A stretch of DNA of 6,108 bases from positions 1 to 6,108 of the forward strand of contig JAEUIX010000230.1 in the NCBI GenBank assembly GCA_016794945.1, written 5' to 3'. The DNA comes from Phycisphaerae bacterium. Lineage in GTDB: Bacteria; Planctomycetota; Phycisphaerae; Phycisphaerales; UBA1924. The position numbers and the translations under genes were made by a program. The notes beneath the pieces are model-generated. The model searched no databases. It was not told the DNA's origin and was given only the letters and a program-made list of their open reading frames with translations. This document shows, piece after piece, positions 1 to 6,108 of this stretch (positions are counted from its first letter, which is position 1; the number at the start of each line of letters is the position of its first letter).

Positions 1-186
1 GTGCTGCTGGTGCTCTTCTGTGCCGAGGAACCGGTCGCCCGCGCCGACGCCGCCGCGCTGCTGCACCGCCTGATGGACCGCGAACTGCTCGTCCGTACCC
101 CCGCGTTCGCAGGCGTGCCGGTGCCCGACCGCATCGGCAACACCTGGGCCGCGTCGATCGTCATGGAGCCGATGAGGTCGGGCTGA
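1..186 (+). CDS. C-terminal fragment of an unidentified plus-strand protein
   Basis: An open frame enters at the left edge and ends with TGA at 184-186, giving 61 residues. I take it as the 3' end of a gene that begins outside the window: about 56 of 61 third positions are G or C, the pattern of real genes here, and no competing minus-strand gene covers 1-160. The first codon is GTG, so a tiny complete ORF cannot be excluded, but this is less likely. The visible part has a hydrophobic start (VLLVLFCAEE), a helix-like stretch (ADAAALLHRLMDRELLV, about residues 16-32), and a tail containing VPVPDRIGNTW. I do not recognise the family and assign no function. It converges on lpxB and overlaps its 3' end by 26 nt. 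That the frame is coding is fairly sure; identity is unknown. Confidence 0.6.
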   Translation: MLLVLFCAEEPVARADAAALLHRLMDRELLVRTPAFAGVPVPDRIGNTWAASIVMEPMRSG

Positions 187-1447
187 GCGGCTTGGTCTCG
201 GGCGTCGCGACGGCCAGGGGGTTGAACGACGCGGTGGTGGGCACGATCGGCGCCAGGCCGATGAGCTGCTCGATGGCGTCGGCCGCCAGCGGCCCGGCGC
301 GGTGGTGCTCGAATTTCCGGCACAAGGCCGCGAGGGCCTCGCGCTGGTCATCGGCGAAGCCGGGTTGGCGCAGCAATCGGTAGACGCCCACGGCCAGGTC
401 GCGCCCGTCGCCGAAGTGGGGGACCAACTCCGGCACGATGCGTCGCCCCATCACGACGTTGGGCAGCGTGAACAGCTTGGTGGTGAAGATGAGCCGGCCG
501 AACAGCGCGAAAATCGGCCTCAGCAGCTTCGGCAGGCGGTAGAACGTGACCATGGGTTTGACCTGGCGGGCGACCTGCAGCGTGACCGTGCCGCTGGCGA
601 CCAGCGCCATGTCGCACCAGCGGATCACGGCGTCGGTATCGCCGCACACCACCCCCAGGCCCTCGGGCCACCCGCCCAGCGAGCGGGCCCGAGCCCGGAT
701 CTCGTCCTCCACCTGCGGCTTGGTCACCGCCACCACGGCCGAAACCGACGGGAAGTCCGCACGGATCCGTCGCAGCGCATCCAGCAGCGGGGGCAGCGAC
801 CTTCGGATCTCGCTCGGGCGCGAACCGGGCATGAGTGCCAGCTTCGGCGTACCTTGCGGCAGCGAAGCGGCGCGCCGGTCCAGGGCCGCGGCGTCGAGCG
901 GCTCGTTGAACAGCGGATGGCCGATGAACCGCGCCGGCACGCGCCGCGAGACGAACCAATCCTCCTCGAACGGCAGCACGCACAACACCAGGTCGGTCAG
1001 GCGGCGGAGCTTGCGGATCCGCCCCTCGCGCCACGCCCAGAGCTGGGGCGCCACCAGGTGGATCACCCGCGCGCCGCGGTCCTTGGCGAGGCGGCAGATG
1101 GCGAAGTTCGCATCCGGCGAATCGACCGGGATGTGGGCCGCCACCCGGTTGCGGTCCAGCCACTCCTCGATCCGCCGGTTGATGCGGATGTGCTCGATGA
1201 TCTTGCCGATGCCGGGCAGGCCCATCACTGCATCGTGACCGGTTCGCTCGACGATGGTGGCGCCGGCCTTCTCCATCTTGGGCCCGCCCCAGGCGTAGAT
1301 CGGCAGGTCCGGGTGGCGCCGCTTCAGCTCGGCAATGACGATCGAGGCGTGATCGTCCCCGGAAGGTTCAAAGCTCGTGAACAGCACGCCCCGGCGCAGA
1401 GCCGAGGCTCCCGCGGCGCCGGTCGAGTTGGTTCCGGGCGAGATCAC
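161..1447 (-). CDS. lpxB: Lipid-A-disaccharide synthase LpxB, divergent
   Basis: LpxB is a family 19 glycosyltransferase that joins UDP-2,3-diacylglucosamine and lipid X into the lipid A disaccharide at the cytoplasmic face of the inner membrane. The product is 428 residues (E. coli about 382). Family landmarks occur in order: FEPSGDDH (26-33, for the usual AGExSGD), VDSPDANF (108-115, holding the Asp of IDAPDFN), APQLWAWR (133-140), LPFEEDWF (158-165), FIGHPL (174-179), LMPGSRPSEI (205-214, with the conserved Arg), ASGTVTLQ (284-291) and TLPNVV (327-332). Oddities: AGE has become SFE, and the Glu usual after SGTxxL is Gln (291). The C-terminal ~25 residues look like a non-conserved tail. The start used is GTG at 1447 with only a distant GAAGGG upstream; a second GTG at 1387 would begin exactly at the first beta strand (408 residues). 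It lies 49 nt after the lipoprotein gene, probably last in the operon. The family is very secure, the start is not. Confidence 0.93.
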   Translation of the reverse strand: MISPGTNSTGAAGASALRRGVLFTSFEPSGDDHASIVIAELKRRHPDLPIYAWGGPKMEKAGATIVERTGHDAVMGLPGIGKIIEHIRINRRIEEWLDRNRVAAHIPVDSPDANFAICRLAKDRGARVIHLVAPQLWAWREGRIRKLRRLTDLVLCVLPFEEDWFVSRRVPARFIGHPLFNEPLDAAALDRRAASLPQGTPKLALMPGSRPSEIRRSLPPLLDALRRIRADFPSVSAVVAVTKPQVEDEIRARARSLGGWPEGLGVVCGDTDAVIRWCDMALVASGTVTLQVARQVKPMVTFYRLPKLLRPIFALFGRLIFTTKLFTLPNVVMGRRIVPELVPHFGDGRDLAVGVYRLLRQPGFADDQREALAALCRKFEHHRAGPLAADAIEQLIGLAPIVPTTASFNPLAVATPETKPLSPTSSAP

Positions 1448-1496
1448 CGGCCAGATTGTTGCCCTTCGCGACGGCCGGGACCGCGCCCGGACCTGG

Positions 1497-2378
1497 TCAA
1501 TTTCGGTCCAGGGGCCGCAGGACGACCGTGACGGCCGTGCCGACCTTGGGCACGATCCGTCGATCGGCGATCCACTCGGGCTCCTGCGCGCCCGCGTCCG
1601 GGGAGATCACCTGCCGCCAGGCAATCGTCTCGGAGCCGAACGTGCACAGGCCCACCAGCGTGCCCCCGCCATCGGCCTCGTACGTGTCCGCCATCCGGCC
1701 CGTTCCCGGGTCCGCCCGGCGGACCGTGCGAGATCCCGCGAAGCAGAACCCTCCGGGCAGCCGAACGCCGGCCTGCTCCGGCGTGGGCGTTCCGAAGCGG
1801 CGCCCGTCGCGCGCGGATACGACCCACTCGTGGAGGTCGCCGGTCCGCTCGCTCCCGTCGGGCAGACGCCACCGCACCATCACGGCCACCGAAGGGCCCG
1901 TCGGCGGCGTTACCCGCGGTCCCGCGTCGGCCGGTTCGAAGTTCCCCGGCGACCCGGGCGACAGCCCGAGCATCAGCAGCGCCGCGTGCACGTGCGCTGC
2001 GCGGACGCGCGTCACCACCAGCGACTCGTGCTCGCGCGTGTCCGCCGTGCAGACCATCAGCTCGAGGTAGACGTTGGGGGCGTCCGGGTCGTGCGCGTCG
2101 ATCGGCACGATGCCGTCGAACTCCACCGTCCGCGCGGCAAGGTCCAACCGCACGCCCGGCAGCACATCGCGAGCGCCGGCCCCGGACACCGCGGGCGCCG
2201 CCGCGCCTGCCGGCGCGCCCGGCCCGGGCGATGCCGGCGCGACGGCCCCCGGTCGCATCGGCTCTGCCTCAGCCGGCGAACTGGGCGGCGCCGGCTTTGG
2301 CGCCGGACCGGCACACCCGCCCATCCAGTTCACGAGGACCGTCGCCACCGCCGCCGCGAGACACGCTCGGGTTCTCAT
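1497..2378 (-). CDS. Putative lipoprotein with YdjY-like domain
   Basis: A 293-residue protein. The N-terminus is a lipoprotein-type signal: Arg at 2 and 4, hydrophobic core (residues 6-18), then WMGGC with Cys22 as the likely lipidated residue. The lipobox is imperfect (Met at -3, Gly at -2 and -1). Residues 23-70 are a Pro/Ala/Gly-rich linker, then a globular region from about 75 to the end. [12 protein letters not shown] (84-95), VYLELMVC (103-110) and [25 protein letters not shown] (115-139) resemble, from memory, the YdjY domain found in many planctomycete lipoproteins; its biochemical role is not established, so I give none. The ATG shares an ATGA with the murD stop and follows a strong GGAGGGGAG inside murD, which fixes this start although the frame stays open further upstream. 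It was probably made with MurD and placed in the envelope. Gene reality is secure, lipidation likely, domain name moderate. Confidence 0.8.
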   Translation of the reverse strand: MRTRACLAAAVATVLVNWMGGCAGPAPKPAPPSSPAEAEPMRPGAVAPASPGPGAPAGAAAPAVSGAGARDVLPGVRLDLAARTVEFDGIVPIDAHDPDAPNVYLELMVCTADTREHESLVVTRVRAAHVHAALLMLGLSPGSPGNFEPADAGPRVTPPTGPSVAVMVRWRLPDGSERTGDLHEWVVSARDGRRFGTPTPEQAGVRLPGGFCFAGSRTVRRADPGTGRMADTYEADGGGTLVGLCTFGSETIAWRQVISPDAGAQEPEWIADRRIVPKVGTAVTVVLRPLDRN

Positions 2379-3820
2379 GCTGAACGCTCCCCTCCGAGCG
2401 AGCGCGTCAGCTCCGCGAACCGGCGCCCGCGCTCCTCGAAGTTGGTGAACTGGTCCCATGATGCGCACGCCGGCGACAGCAGCACCACGTCCCCCGGGCG
2501 CGCCGCGGCGGAGGCGGCTTCGACCGCGAGCTCGAGCCGTGCGCACTCCGTCACCCGGGCGCCGCCCCGCCGCGCCGTCTCGGCCATCGCCGGGCCGGTG
2601 ACGCCGATGGTGTACAGCCCGGCCAGTTCGGCCGCGACGCGGGCGACCGGGTTCAGATCGCTGCCCTTGTCGTAGCCGCCGGCGATCAGGTGCACGCGCC
2701 GGGCGCCGACGCCCGGCTCCTCCGCGAACGCGCGCACCGCCAGCAGCGCGGCCTCGGGCGTGGTGCACTTGCTGTCGTTGTAGTACCGCACGCCGCCCCG
2801 CTCGCACACGAACGAAAGCCGGTGGTCCAGCCCCCCGAAGGTCGCCAGCGATTCGGCGAGCCGACGCGTCAGGTCCGCCCCGCGCGGCTCGCCGGTGAAT
2901 CGCTCCACGGCGCACGCCGCCGCGGCGATCGCCACCCGCGCGTTGAGCCGGTTGTGCGCCCCGGGGATCTTCAGCCTCAGCCAGGGCGACGCGTCGCACG
3001 GATCGCCGGACGGATCACCCGGCTTCAACCGCACCACGCGAGCCCGCGGCGCGGGCCAGTCGCGCAGGGCGGAGTTGGTCGCGGGATCGTCGGCGGTGAT
3101 GAAGTCGTCGTGCTCGGGCCCGCGCTGGTGCGCCGCGATGACCGCCTTGCTCCGGGCGTAGTGGCCCACGTCGCCGTGCCAGTCCAGGTGGTTGGGCGAG
3201 AGGTTGGTCAGCACGGCGATGCGCGGCGAGAAGCCCGGAACGCCCGGCGCGCCCGTTCCGGCGTTCAGCCAGTGCAACTGGGCCGAGGAGAGCTCGAGCA
3301 CCACGGCGTCGTCCGGCGAGAACGACTCGACCTCGTCTAGCAGCGAGCCGCCGATGTTGCCGCCCAGGCGAACCGTCAGCCCGAATGCCCGCAGGCAGTG
3401 CGCGATCATCGAACTGGTGGTGGACTTGCCCGCCGAGCCGGTGATGCCGATGGTGCGTGCCCGGTTGGGCAGGCGCTCAATGGCCAGACGGATCTCCGTC
3501 GTGATGGGTACGCCCGCACTCGACGCCGCCAGAAGGTACTTGTTGGACCACGGCCGGGGAACCGCGGGGTTGGCGATCACCAGGTCGGCCCCCGCGAAAT
3601 CCTCTTCGCGGTGTTCCCCAAGGCGCAGCGACACCACCCCCGCCGACACCAGGTCGCCGATCGCGCCGACCGGCTCGGCGAGTTCCCGCTCGGGCGCCAG
3701 ATCGGTCACCAGCACGCGGGCGCCAAGGCGCGCCAGGTAGCGTGCCACTCCCGCGCCGCCGCCGAAGCGACCCAGGCCCATGACGGTGACGCGGCGTCCT
3801 TGGAGGCGTGCGTGATCCAT
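2375..3820 (-). CDS. murD: UDP-N-acetylmuramoyl-L-alanine--D-glutamate ligase MurD
   Basis: MurD adds D-glutamate to UDP-MurNAc-L-Ala with ATP, the second amino-acid step of peptidoglycan precursor synthesis in the cytoplasm. The 481-residue product shows all three Mur ligase domains. There is an N-terminal nucleotide-binding fold ([10 protein letters not shown], 11-20; VLVTD, 36-40). The ATP P-loop is [11 protein letters not shown] (125-135). The central domain has [10 protein letters not shown] (155-164), ELSSAQL (176-182), [12 protein letters not shown] (205-216) and [11 protein letters not shown] (221-231), where Lys225 is the expected carbamylated lysine. The C-terminal domain has [10 protein letters not shown] (285-294), DHRLSF (332-337), [14 protein letters not shown] (346-359), GGYDKG (381-386) and [17 protein letters not shown] (449-465), with the Ser and Phe that contact D-Glu. 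It is about 40 residues longer than E. coli MurD through loop extensions. The ATG at 3820 is 12 nt after the aminotransferase stop and lacks a clear Shine-Dalgarno. It overlaps the next gene by 4 nt. Very secure. Confidence 0.97.
   Translation of the reverse strand: MDHARLQGRRVTVMGLGRFGGGAGVARYLARLGARVLVTDLAPERELAEPVGAIGDLVSAGVVSLRLGEHREEDFAGADLVIANPAVPRPWSNKYLLAASSAGVPITTEIRLAIERLPNRARTIGITGSAGKSTTSSMIAHCLRAFGLTVRLGGNIGGSLLDEVESFSPDDAVVLELSSAQLHWLNAGTGAPGVPGFSPRIAVLTNLSPNHLDWHGDVGHYARSKAVIAAHQRGPEHDDFITADDPATNSALRDWPAPRARVVRLKPGDPSGDPCDASPWLRLKIPGAHNRLNARVAIAAAACAVERFTGEPRGADLTRRLAESLATFGGLDHRLSFVCERGGVRYYNDSKCTTPEAALLAVRAFAEEPGVGARRVHLIAGGYDKGSDLNPVARVAAELAGLYTIGVTGPAMAETARRGGARVTECARLELAVEAASAAARPGDVVLLSPACASWDQFTNFEERGRRFAELTRSLGGERSA
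2387..2395 (-). promoter_or_regulatory. Strong ribosome binding site for the lipoprotein gene, inside murD
   Basis: On the minus strand GGAGGGGAG lies within the last codons of murD, 8 nt before the lipoprotein ATG when counted from its end (12 nt from the GGAGG core). It is the best Shine-Dalgarno match upstream of any start in this window and decides the lipoprotein start. With the ATGA overlap it implies that ribosomes finishing murD re-initiate on the next gene. Confidence 0.75.
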
Positions 3821-3832
3821 GCGGGCGCGAGT

Positions 3833-4801
3833 CTAGCTCGCCCCGGTCGCAGTTACGCCGCGCCGGAGCGGCCTGTTGCCGGACAGCTCGTCGGCCCCCG
3901 ACCGGATCGCGTCCAGCAGTCTGTGGAACAGGTGCCGCGCCACCGGGCCGATCCGGCCGTCCCCCAGCGAACGCCCGTCCAGCCGCGACACCGACGTGAC
4001 CATGGTCGTGGTGCCCACCAGGATCACCTCGTCGGCCCGGCCCAGCTCCGCGGCGTCGATCGCCCGCTCTACGAGGTTCGGTTCGACGTCGAGCAGGATT
4101 TCCCGGGTGACGCCCGCCAGAAGCGGCGCGCTGCGCAGCGAGGGGGTCGCGACCTCGTACCGGTCGAACGGGGGCGGCAGGTTCGCATCCGGAGCCGATC
4201 GCGACGTGACGATCACCACGTTGGTGTACGTCCCTTCAGTCACCAGCCGCCGCCCGGCGTGCTCGCGGACGAGGACCGCTTCGTCCGCCCCTCGCTCCGC
4301 GGCGTCGATCGCCTCCATCACGTTGCCGAGCAGGCTGATGGACTTGACGTGACCCAGTTCCCACCGCCGGTCGGGCCGCACCGCGCAGGCCTTGATCGCG
4401 GGCTCCGCGAGCGTGGACAGCGCCGGCAGCGGCGTGCAGTACCCGAACACCGTCGGGCGAAGCCCCGCCGGAGGCACGCGCGATCGCGGCGTTTGCGTGG
4501 CCGGATCCGGCGCCCCGCTGGTGACTTGCCAGTAGATGAACGCTTCGCTCAGCCCGTTGGCGTCGAGCAGGGCTTCGGTCGCCGGGCCGAGGGTCGCGGG
4601 ATCGAACTCGATTCCCGCCGTCGCCAGTCCGGCGGCCATTCGCCGCAGGTGCCGCGAAAGGCCGATCACCCGCCTCCGGCCGGAGATCACCCCGCACCGC
4701 AGCCCTTCGTAGATTCCGTCGCCGAAGAGGAATCCCCGGTCGAACGGGCTGACGTGGGCCCGGTCGGCCGGCAGCAAGGCGCCATGGAGGTGAACGAGCA
4801 T
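3833..4801 (-). CDS. Class IV PLP aminotransferase, D-amino-acid transaminase-like
   Basis: A 322-residue fold-type IV PLP enzyme. Such enzymes interconvert amino and keto acids (D-Ala aminotransferase, branched-chain aminotransferase) or act as 4-amino-4-deoxychorismate lyase. Motifs: FDRGFLFGDGIYEGL (20-34), RHLRRM (50-55) with the phosphate-binding Arg54, HVKSISLLGNVMEA (151-164) with catalytic Lys153, VTEGTYTNV (187-195) with Glu189 facing the pyridine nitrogen, and AGVTREIL (229-236). The phrase around Lys153 and the ending VGTTTMVTSVSRLDGRSLGDG (262-282) resemble bacillar D-amino-acid transaminase most, so making D-Glu from D-Ala and 2-oxoglutarate is plausible. That enzyme's RxH carboxylate-binding pair reads RSR here (106-108), after a short insertion, so substrate preference is open. 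It sits directly before murD (12 nt gap) and 28 nt after the methyltransferase. The ATG start puts the first strand and DRGFLFGDG at normal positions. Family secure, substrate uncertain. Confidence 0.88.
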   Translation of the reverse strand: MLVHLHGALLPADRAHVSPFDRGFLFGDGIYEGLRCGVISGRRRVIGLSRHLRRMAAGLATAGIEFDPATLGPATEALLDANGLSEAFIYWQVTSGAPDPATQTPRSRVPPAGLRPTVFGYCTPLPALSTLAEPAIKACAVRPDRRWELGHVKSISLLGNVMEAIDAAERGADEAVLVREHAGRRLVTEGTYTNVVIVTSRSAPDANLPPPFDRYEVATPSLRSAPLLAGVTREILLDVEPNLVERAIDAAELGRADEVILVGTTTMVTSVSRLDGRSLGDGRIGPVARHLFHRLLDAIRSGADELSGNRPLRRGVTATGAS

Positions 4802-4829
4802 CGTGCGTTGGTTCCGGGCGGGCGATCGT

Positions 4830-5888
4830 TCATCGCGCCGGTGCGCCGTTCATCGGCCGTCGCAGCAGCGTCCAGTGAGCGAACAGGTCATTCTCGAGAT
4901 CCATCCCCTGAGCGTCCCACCCCAGCGCCTTGCCCAGCAACCGGGCCGCCGCATCGTCCGTGCGATCGAACTCCAGCACCTCGAACCCGACGGCCTCCAG
5001 CACCGGACGATCGAACGGGCACCGCCCGTCGGCCCACGGCTTGTACGGCTGGTCCGGCTTCGACGGCGCGGGTGACAAGTTGTAGATCATCACCAGGCCG
5101 CCCGGCTTGAGCGCCTCGTACATGGATCGCACGAACCGCTCGTCGCTCACACCAAGGCGGACCAGCGTCCGCGGGTCCGCCTCCCGCTCCGGGTGGATGT
5201 ACCCGCGCTTCAGCGTGTTCTTCGACAGGATGAGGTCAAACCTGGCCCCGACGGCCGCGGCCGCTTCGCTGTCGCCCGGCCACTGGCCGATCACGAGCCG
5301 GGCCACGCCGCCGGATTGGCCGATGGACCCCTGGTCGCCCGGTCGGCTGTAGAGCGCGCCCAGAAGCGGATCCACATCCACGCCGACCGTATCGGCCCCC
5401 ATCATCGCCAGCAGCCGCACCGGCCCCATGCCGCCGCAGCCGAAGTCCATGACTCGCGTTCCTCGAAGGTCGGTGCGACGGCTCCACGGCTCGCGCGCGC
5501 CGATGAGGTCGATCGCCCTTGCGTACGCCAACGGCGACCCGTACCGGGTCGTGTAGTAGAACTCCTCGTCCAGCACCCGGGGCTTGAGCGCGGCCCGCTC
5601 GGACTCCGGCAGCGCCGCGGCCTGCTCGGGCGTCAGCCACGCCCTGGTCGCCGGGTGCTGGTAGAGGCTCCTGGGTTCAACCGTCGGCAGCCCGTCAGCC
5701 GCAGCCACGAACGCGCGTGCCAGCGCGGTGGTCACCAGCGCGCCCGCGGCGCGCGCATCGTTCTGTAGGCGGTCAACGCCCCTGGGCGGCTGGGCGGCCT
5801 GCGGCGCCACGGGCGTCTCGGCCGGCCGGGGCGGGGCCGGCGGCTGCTGGAGCAGGTTGAACGACAGGCAGAGCGAAAGCAGGATCAT
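4830..5888 (-). CDS. Class I SAM-dependent methyltransferase with hydrophobic N-terminus and proline-rich linker
   Basis: With the ATG at 5888 the product is 352 residues. Residues 1-13 (MILLSLCLSFNLL) are hydrophobic, 14-35 are Pro/Ala/Gln-rich, and 40-115 are a probably helical lead-in ending in EEFYYTTRYG (108-117). The methyltransferase core follows: motif I VMDFGCGGMGPV (146-157), the acidic end of strand 2 in GVDVDP (169-174), DLILSKN (218-224, motif II-like) and LKPGGLVMIYNL (260-271, motif III-like). These bind S-adenosylmethionine in class I enzymes. I cannot name the substrate. The N-terminus resembles a short signal or anchor but has no basic n-region and no clear cleavage site. 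A GTG at 5909 would add 7 residues (MPSAEPT) ahead of it; neither start has a Shine-Dalgarno, and I prefer the ATG because it makes the hydrophobic run N-terminal. It lies 51 nt after priA. Methyltransferase fold secure, location and role not. Confidence 0.85.
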   Translation of the reverse strand: MILLSLCLSFNLLQQPPAPPRPAETPVAPQAAQPPRGVDRLQNDARAAGALVTTALARAFVAAADGLPTVEPRSLYQHPATRAWLTPEQAAALPESERAALKPRVLDEEFYYTTRYGSPLAYARAIDLIGAREPWSRRTDLRGTRVMDFGCGGMGPVRLLAMMGADTVGVDVDPLLGALYSRPGDQGSIGQSGGVARLVIGQWPGDSEAAAAVGARFDLILSKNTLKRGYIHPEREADPRTLVRLGVSDERFVRSMYEALKPGGLVMIYNLSPAPSKPDQPYKPWADGRCPFDRPVLEAVGFEVLEFDRTDDAAARLLGKALGWDAQGMDLENDLFAHWTLLRRPMNGAPAR

Positions 5889-5939
5889 GGTCGGCTCGGC
5901 AGAAGGCACACCGCTGCAAGCGTAGTGGAGCGGATTGCG

Positions 5940-6108
5940 TCAGAGCAGCGCGATGGGATCGACGTCCACCGCCGTGCGCGCATCGCTGGTCAGCAGCCCT
6001 CGCGATCGAACGTCGGCGAGCACGCGCTGCAGCACGCCCCGTCCCATGGGGGGGACGGCGGTGGCCTCGACGGCGATCCGGTGGAACCCGCCGATGCGGG
6101 AAATGGGG
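5940..6108 (-). CDS. priA: Primosomal protein N' (PriA) helicase, C-terminal fragment
   Basis: The last 55 codons of a minus-strand gene that continues past the right edge; TGA is at 5942-5940. The visible peptide runs from PISRIGGFHRIAVEA (1-15) through a helix-like VLQRVLADVRSRGLL (25-39) to the very C-terminal AVDVDPIALL. PriA proteins characteristically have a Pro-x-x-x-Arg-x-x-x-x-(Phe/Tyr)-Arg segment followed by a helix and end in a (V/I)DVDP-x-x-(L/M)L motif, which is the basis of this call. PriA is the 3'-to-5' helicase that reloads the replisome at stalled forks. The helicase domains are outside the window. It is upstream of the methyltransferase gene in the same direction, and the short spacing suggests shared transcription. 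The match rests on a short piece but the ending is distinctive. Confidence 0.82.
   Translation of the reverse strand, partial: PISRIGGFHRIAVEATAVPPMGRGVLQRVLADVRSRGLLTSDARTAVDVDPIALL

Noticed and set aside
201..215. Palindrome GTCGCGAC at 204-211 as a terminator for the convergent genes
   Set aside because: Too short, no loop and no T-run on either strand; it lies in lpxB coding sequence.
302..1531. A 409-codon plus-strand open frame opposite lpxB
   Set aside because: Arg/Gln/His/Pro-rich shadow of lpxB with no motif; the minus-strand gene is certain.
2200..2312. GC-rich repetitive stretch with several GCCGGCGC-like units, possible hairpins or repeat element
   Set aside because: It encodes the Pro/Ala/Gly linker of the lipoprotein, which explains the low complexity.
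1377..2675. A 432-codon plus-strand open frame opposite the lipoprotein gene
   Set aside because: Extreme Arg/Pro content and no conserved motif; the opposite strand has a signal sequence, lipobox and coupled start.
2379..2999. N-terminal extension of the lipoprotein frame up to 2999
   Set aside because: The extension is an out-of-frame reading of murD with shadow composition. The ATG at 2378 has a strong ribosome binding site and begins a signal sequence.
1427..4820. A 14-nt exact direct repeat (GTTGGTTCCGGGCG at 1427-1440 and 4807-4820)
   Set aside because: At this base composition about one such match in 6 kb is expected by chance. One copy is coding (start of lpxB) and the other is intergenic, so no shared role is supported.
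3398..5110. A 570-codon plus-strand open frame opposite murD, the transaminase and the methyltransferase
   Set aside because: It is antisense to three genes with clear family motifs. Its composition (rich in Arg, Pro, Gly, His, Gln) is typical of a high-GC shadow frame and it has no recognisable domain.
5889..5939. Possible promoter between priA and the methyltransferase gene (TTGCAG on the minus strand)
   Set aside because: No -10-like element at proper spacing; a single six-base match is not evidence.

Overview
The window is high-GC (about 70% by eye), with nearly all coding third positions G or C. It carries a tight run of genes on the minus strand plus the tail of one convergent plus-strand gene. 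The gene set points to a diderm bacterium that makes both lipid A (LpxB) and peptidoglycan (MurD). The combination of high GC, weak or absent Shine-Dalgarno sites at most starts, a YdjY-like lipoprotein and divergent LpxB motifs fits a planctomycete, perhaps of the Phycisphaerae. That placement is an inference from style and gene content, not a demonstrated identity.

In transcription order on the minus strand (right to left): the last 55 codons of priA (6108-5940); a class I SAM methyltransferase with a hydrophobic, proline-rich N-terminus (5888-4830); a class IV PLP aminotransferase closest to D-amino-acid transaminases (4801-3833); murD (3820-2375); a YdjY-like lipoprotein whose start codon overlaps the murD stop as ATGA (2378-1497); and lpxB (1447-161). 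Gaps are 51, 28, 12, -4 and 49 nt, so the six genes could be one transcription unit. No clear promoter or terminator is visible. A plus-strand reading frame (1-186) ends head-on inside the lpxB 3' end, overlapping it by 26 nt.

Functional logic: MurD adds D-glutamate to UDP-MurNAc-L-Ala in the cytoplasm. The transaminase next to it is of the family that makes D-glutamate from D-alanine and 2-oxoglutarate, so the pair may couple D-Glu supply to its use. LpxB makes the lipid A disaccharide. The lipoprotein between murD and lpxB is translationally tied to murD and is probably an envelope protein. The cluster therefore reads as a cell-envelope operon following a replication-restart helicase gene.

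I see no mobile element, CRISPR array, tRNA, rRNA or obvious novel defence system. The points most worth a second look are the altered carboxylate-binding motif in the transaminase, the Glu-to-Gln change and altered N-terminal loop in LpxB, the possibly exported methyltransferase, and the coupled murD-lipoprotein pair. No stretch longer than 300 bases lacks a gene.
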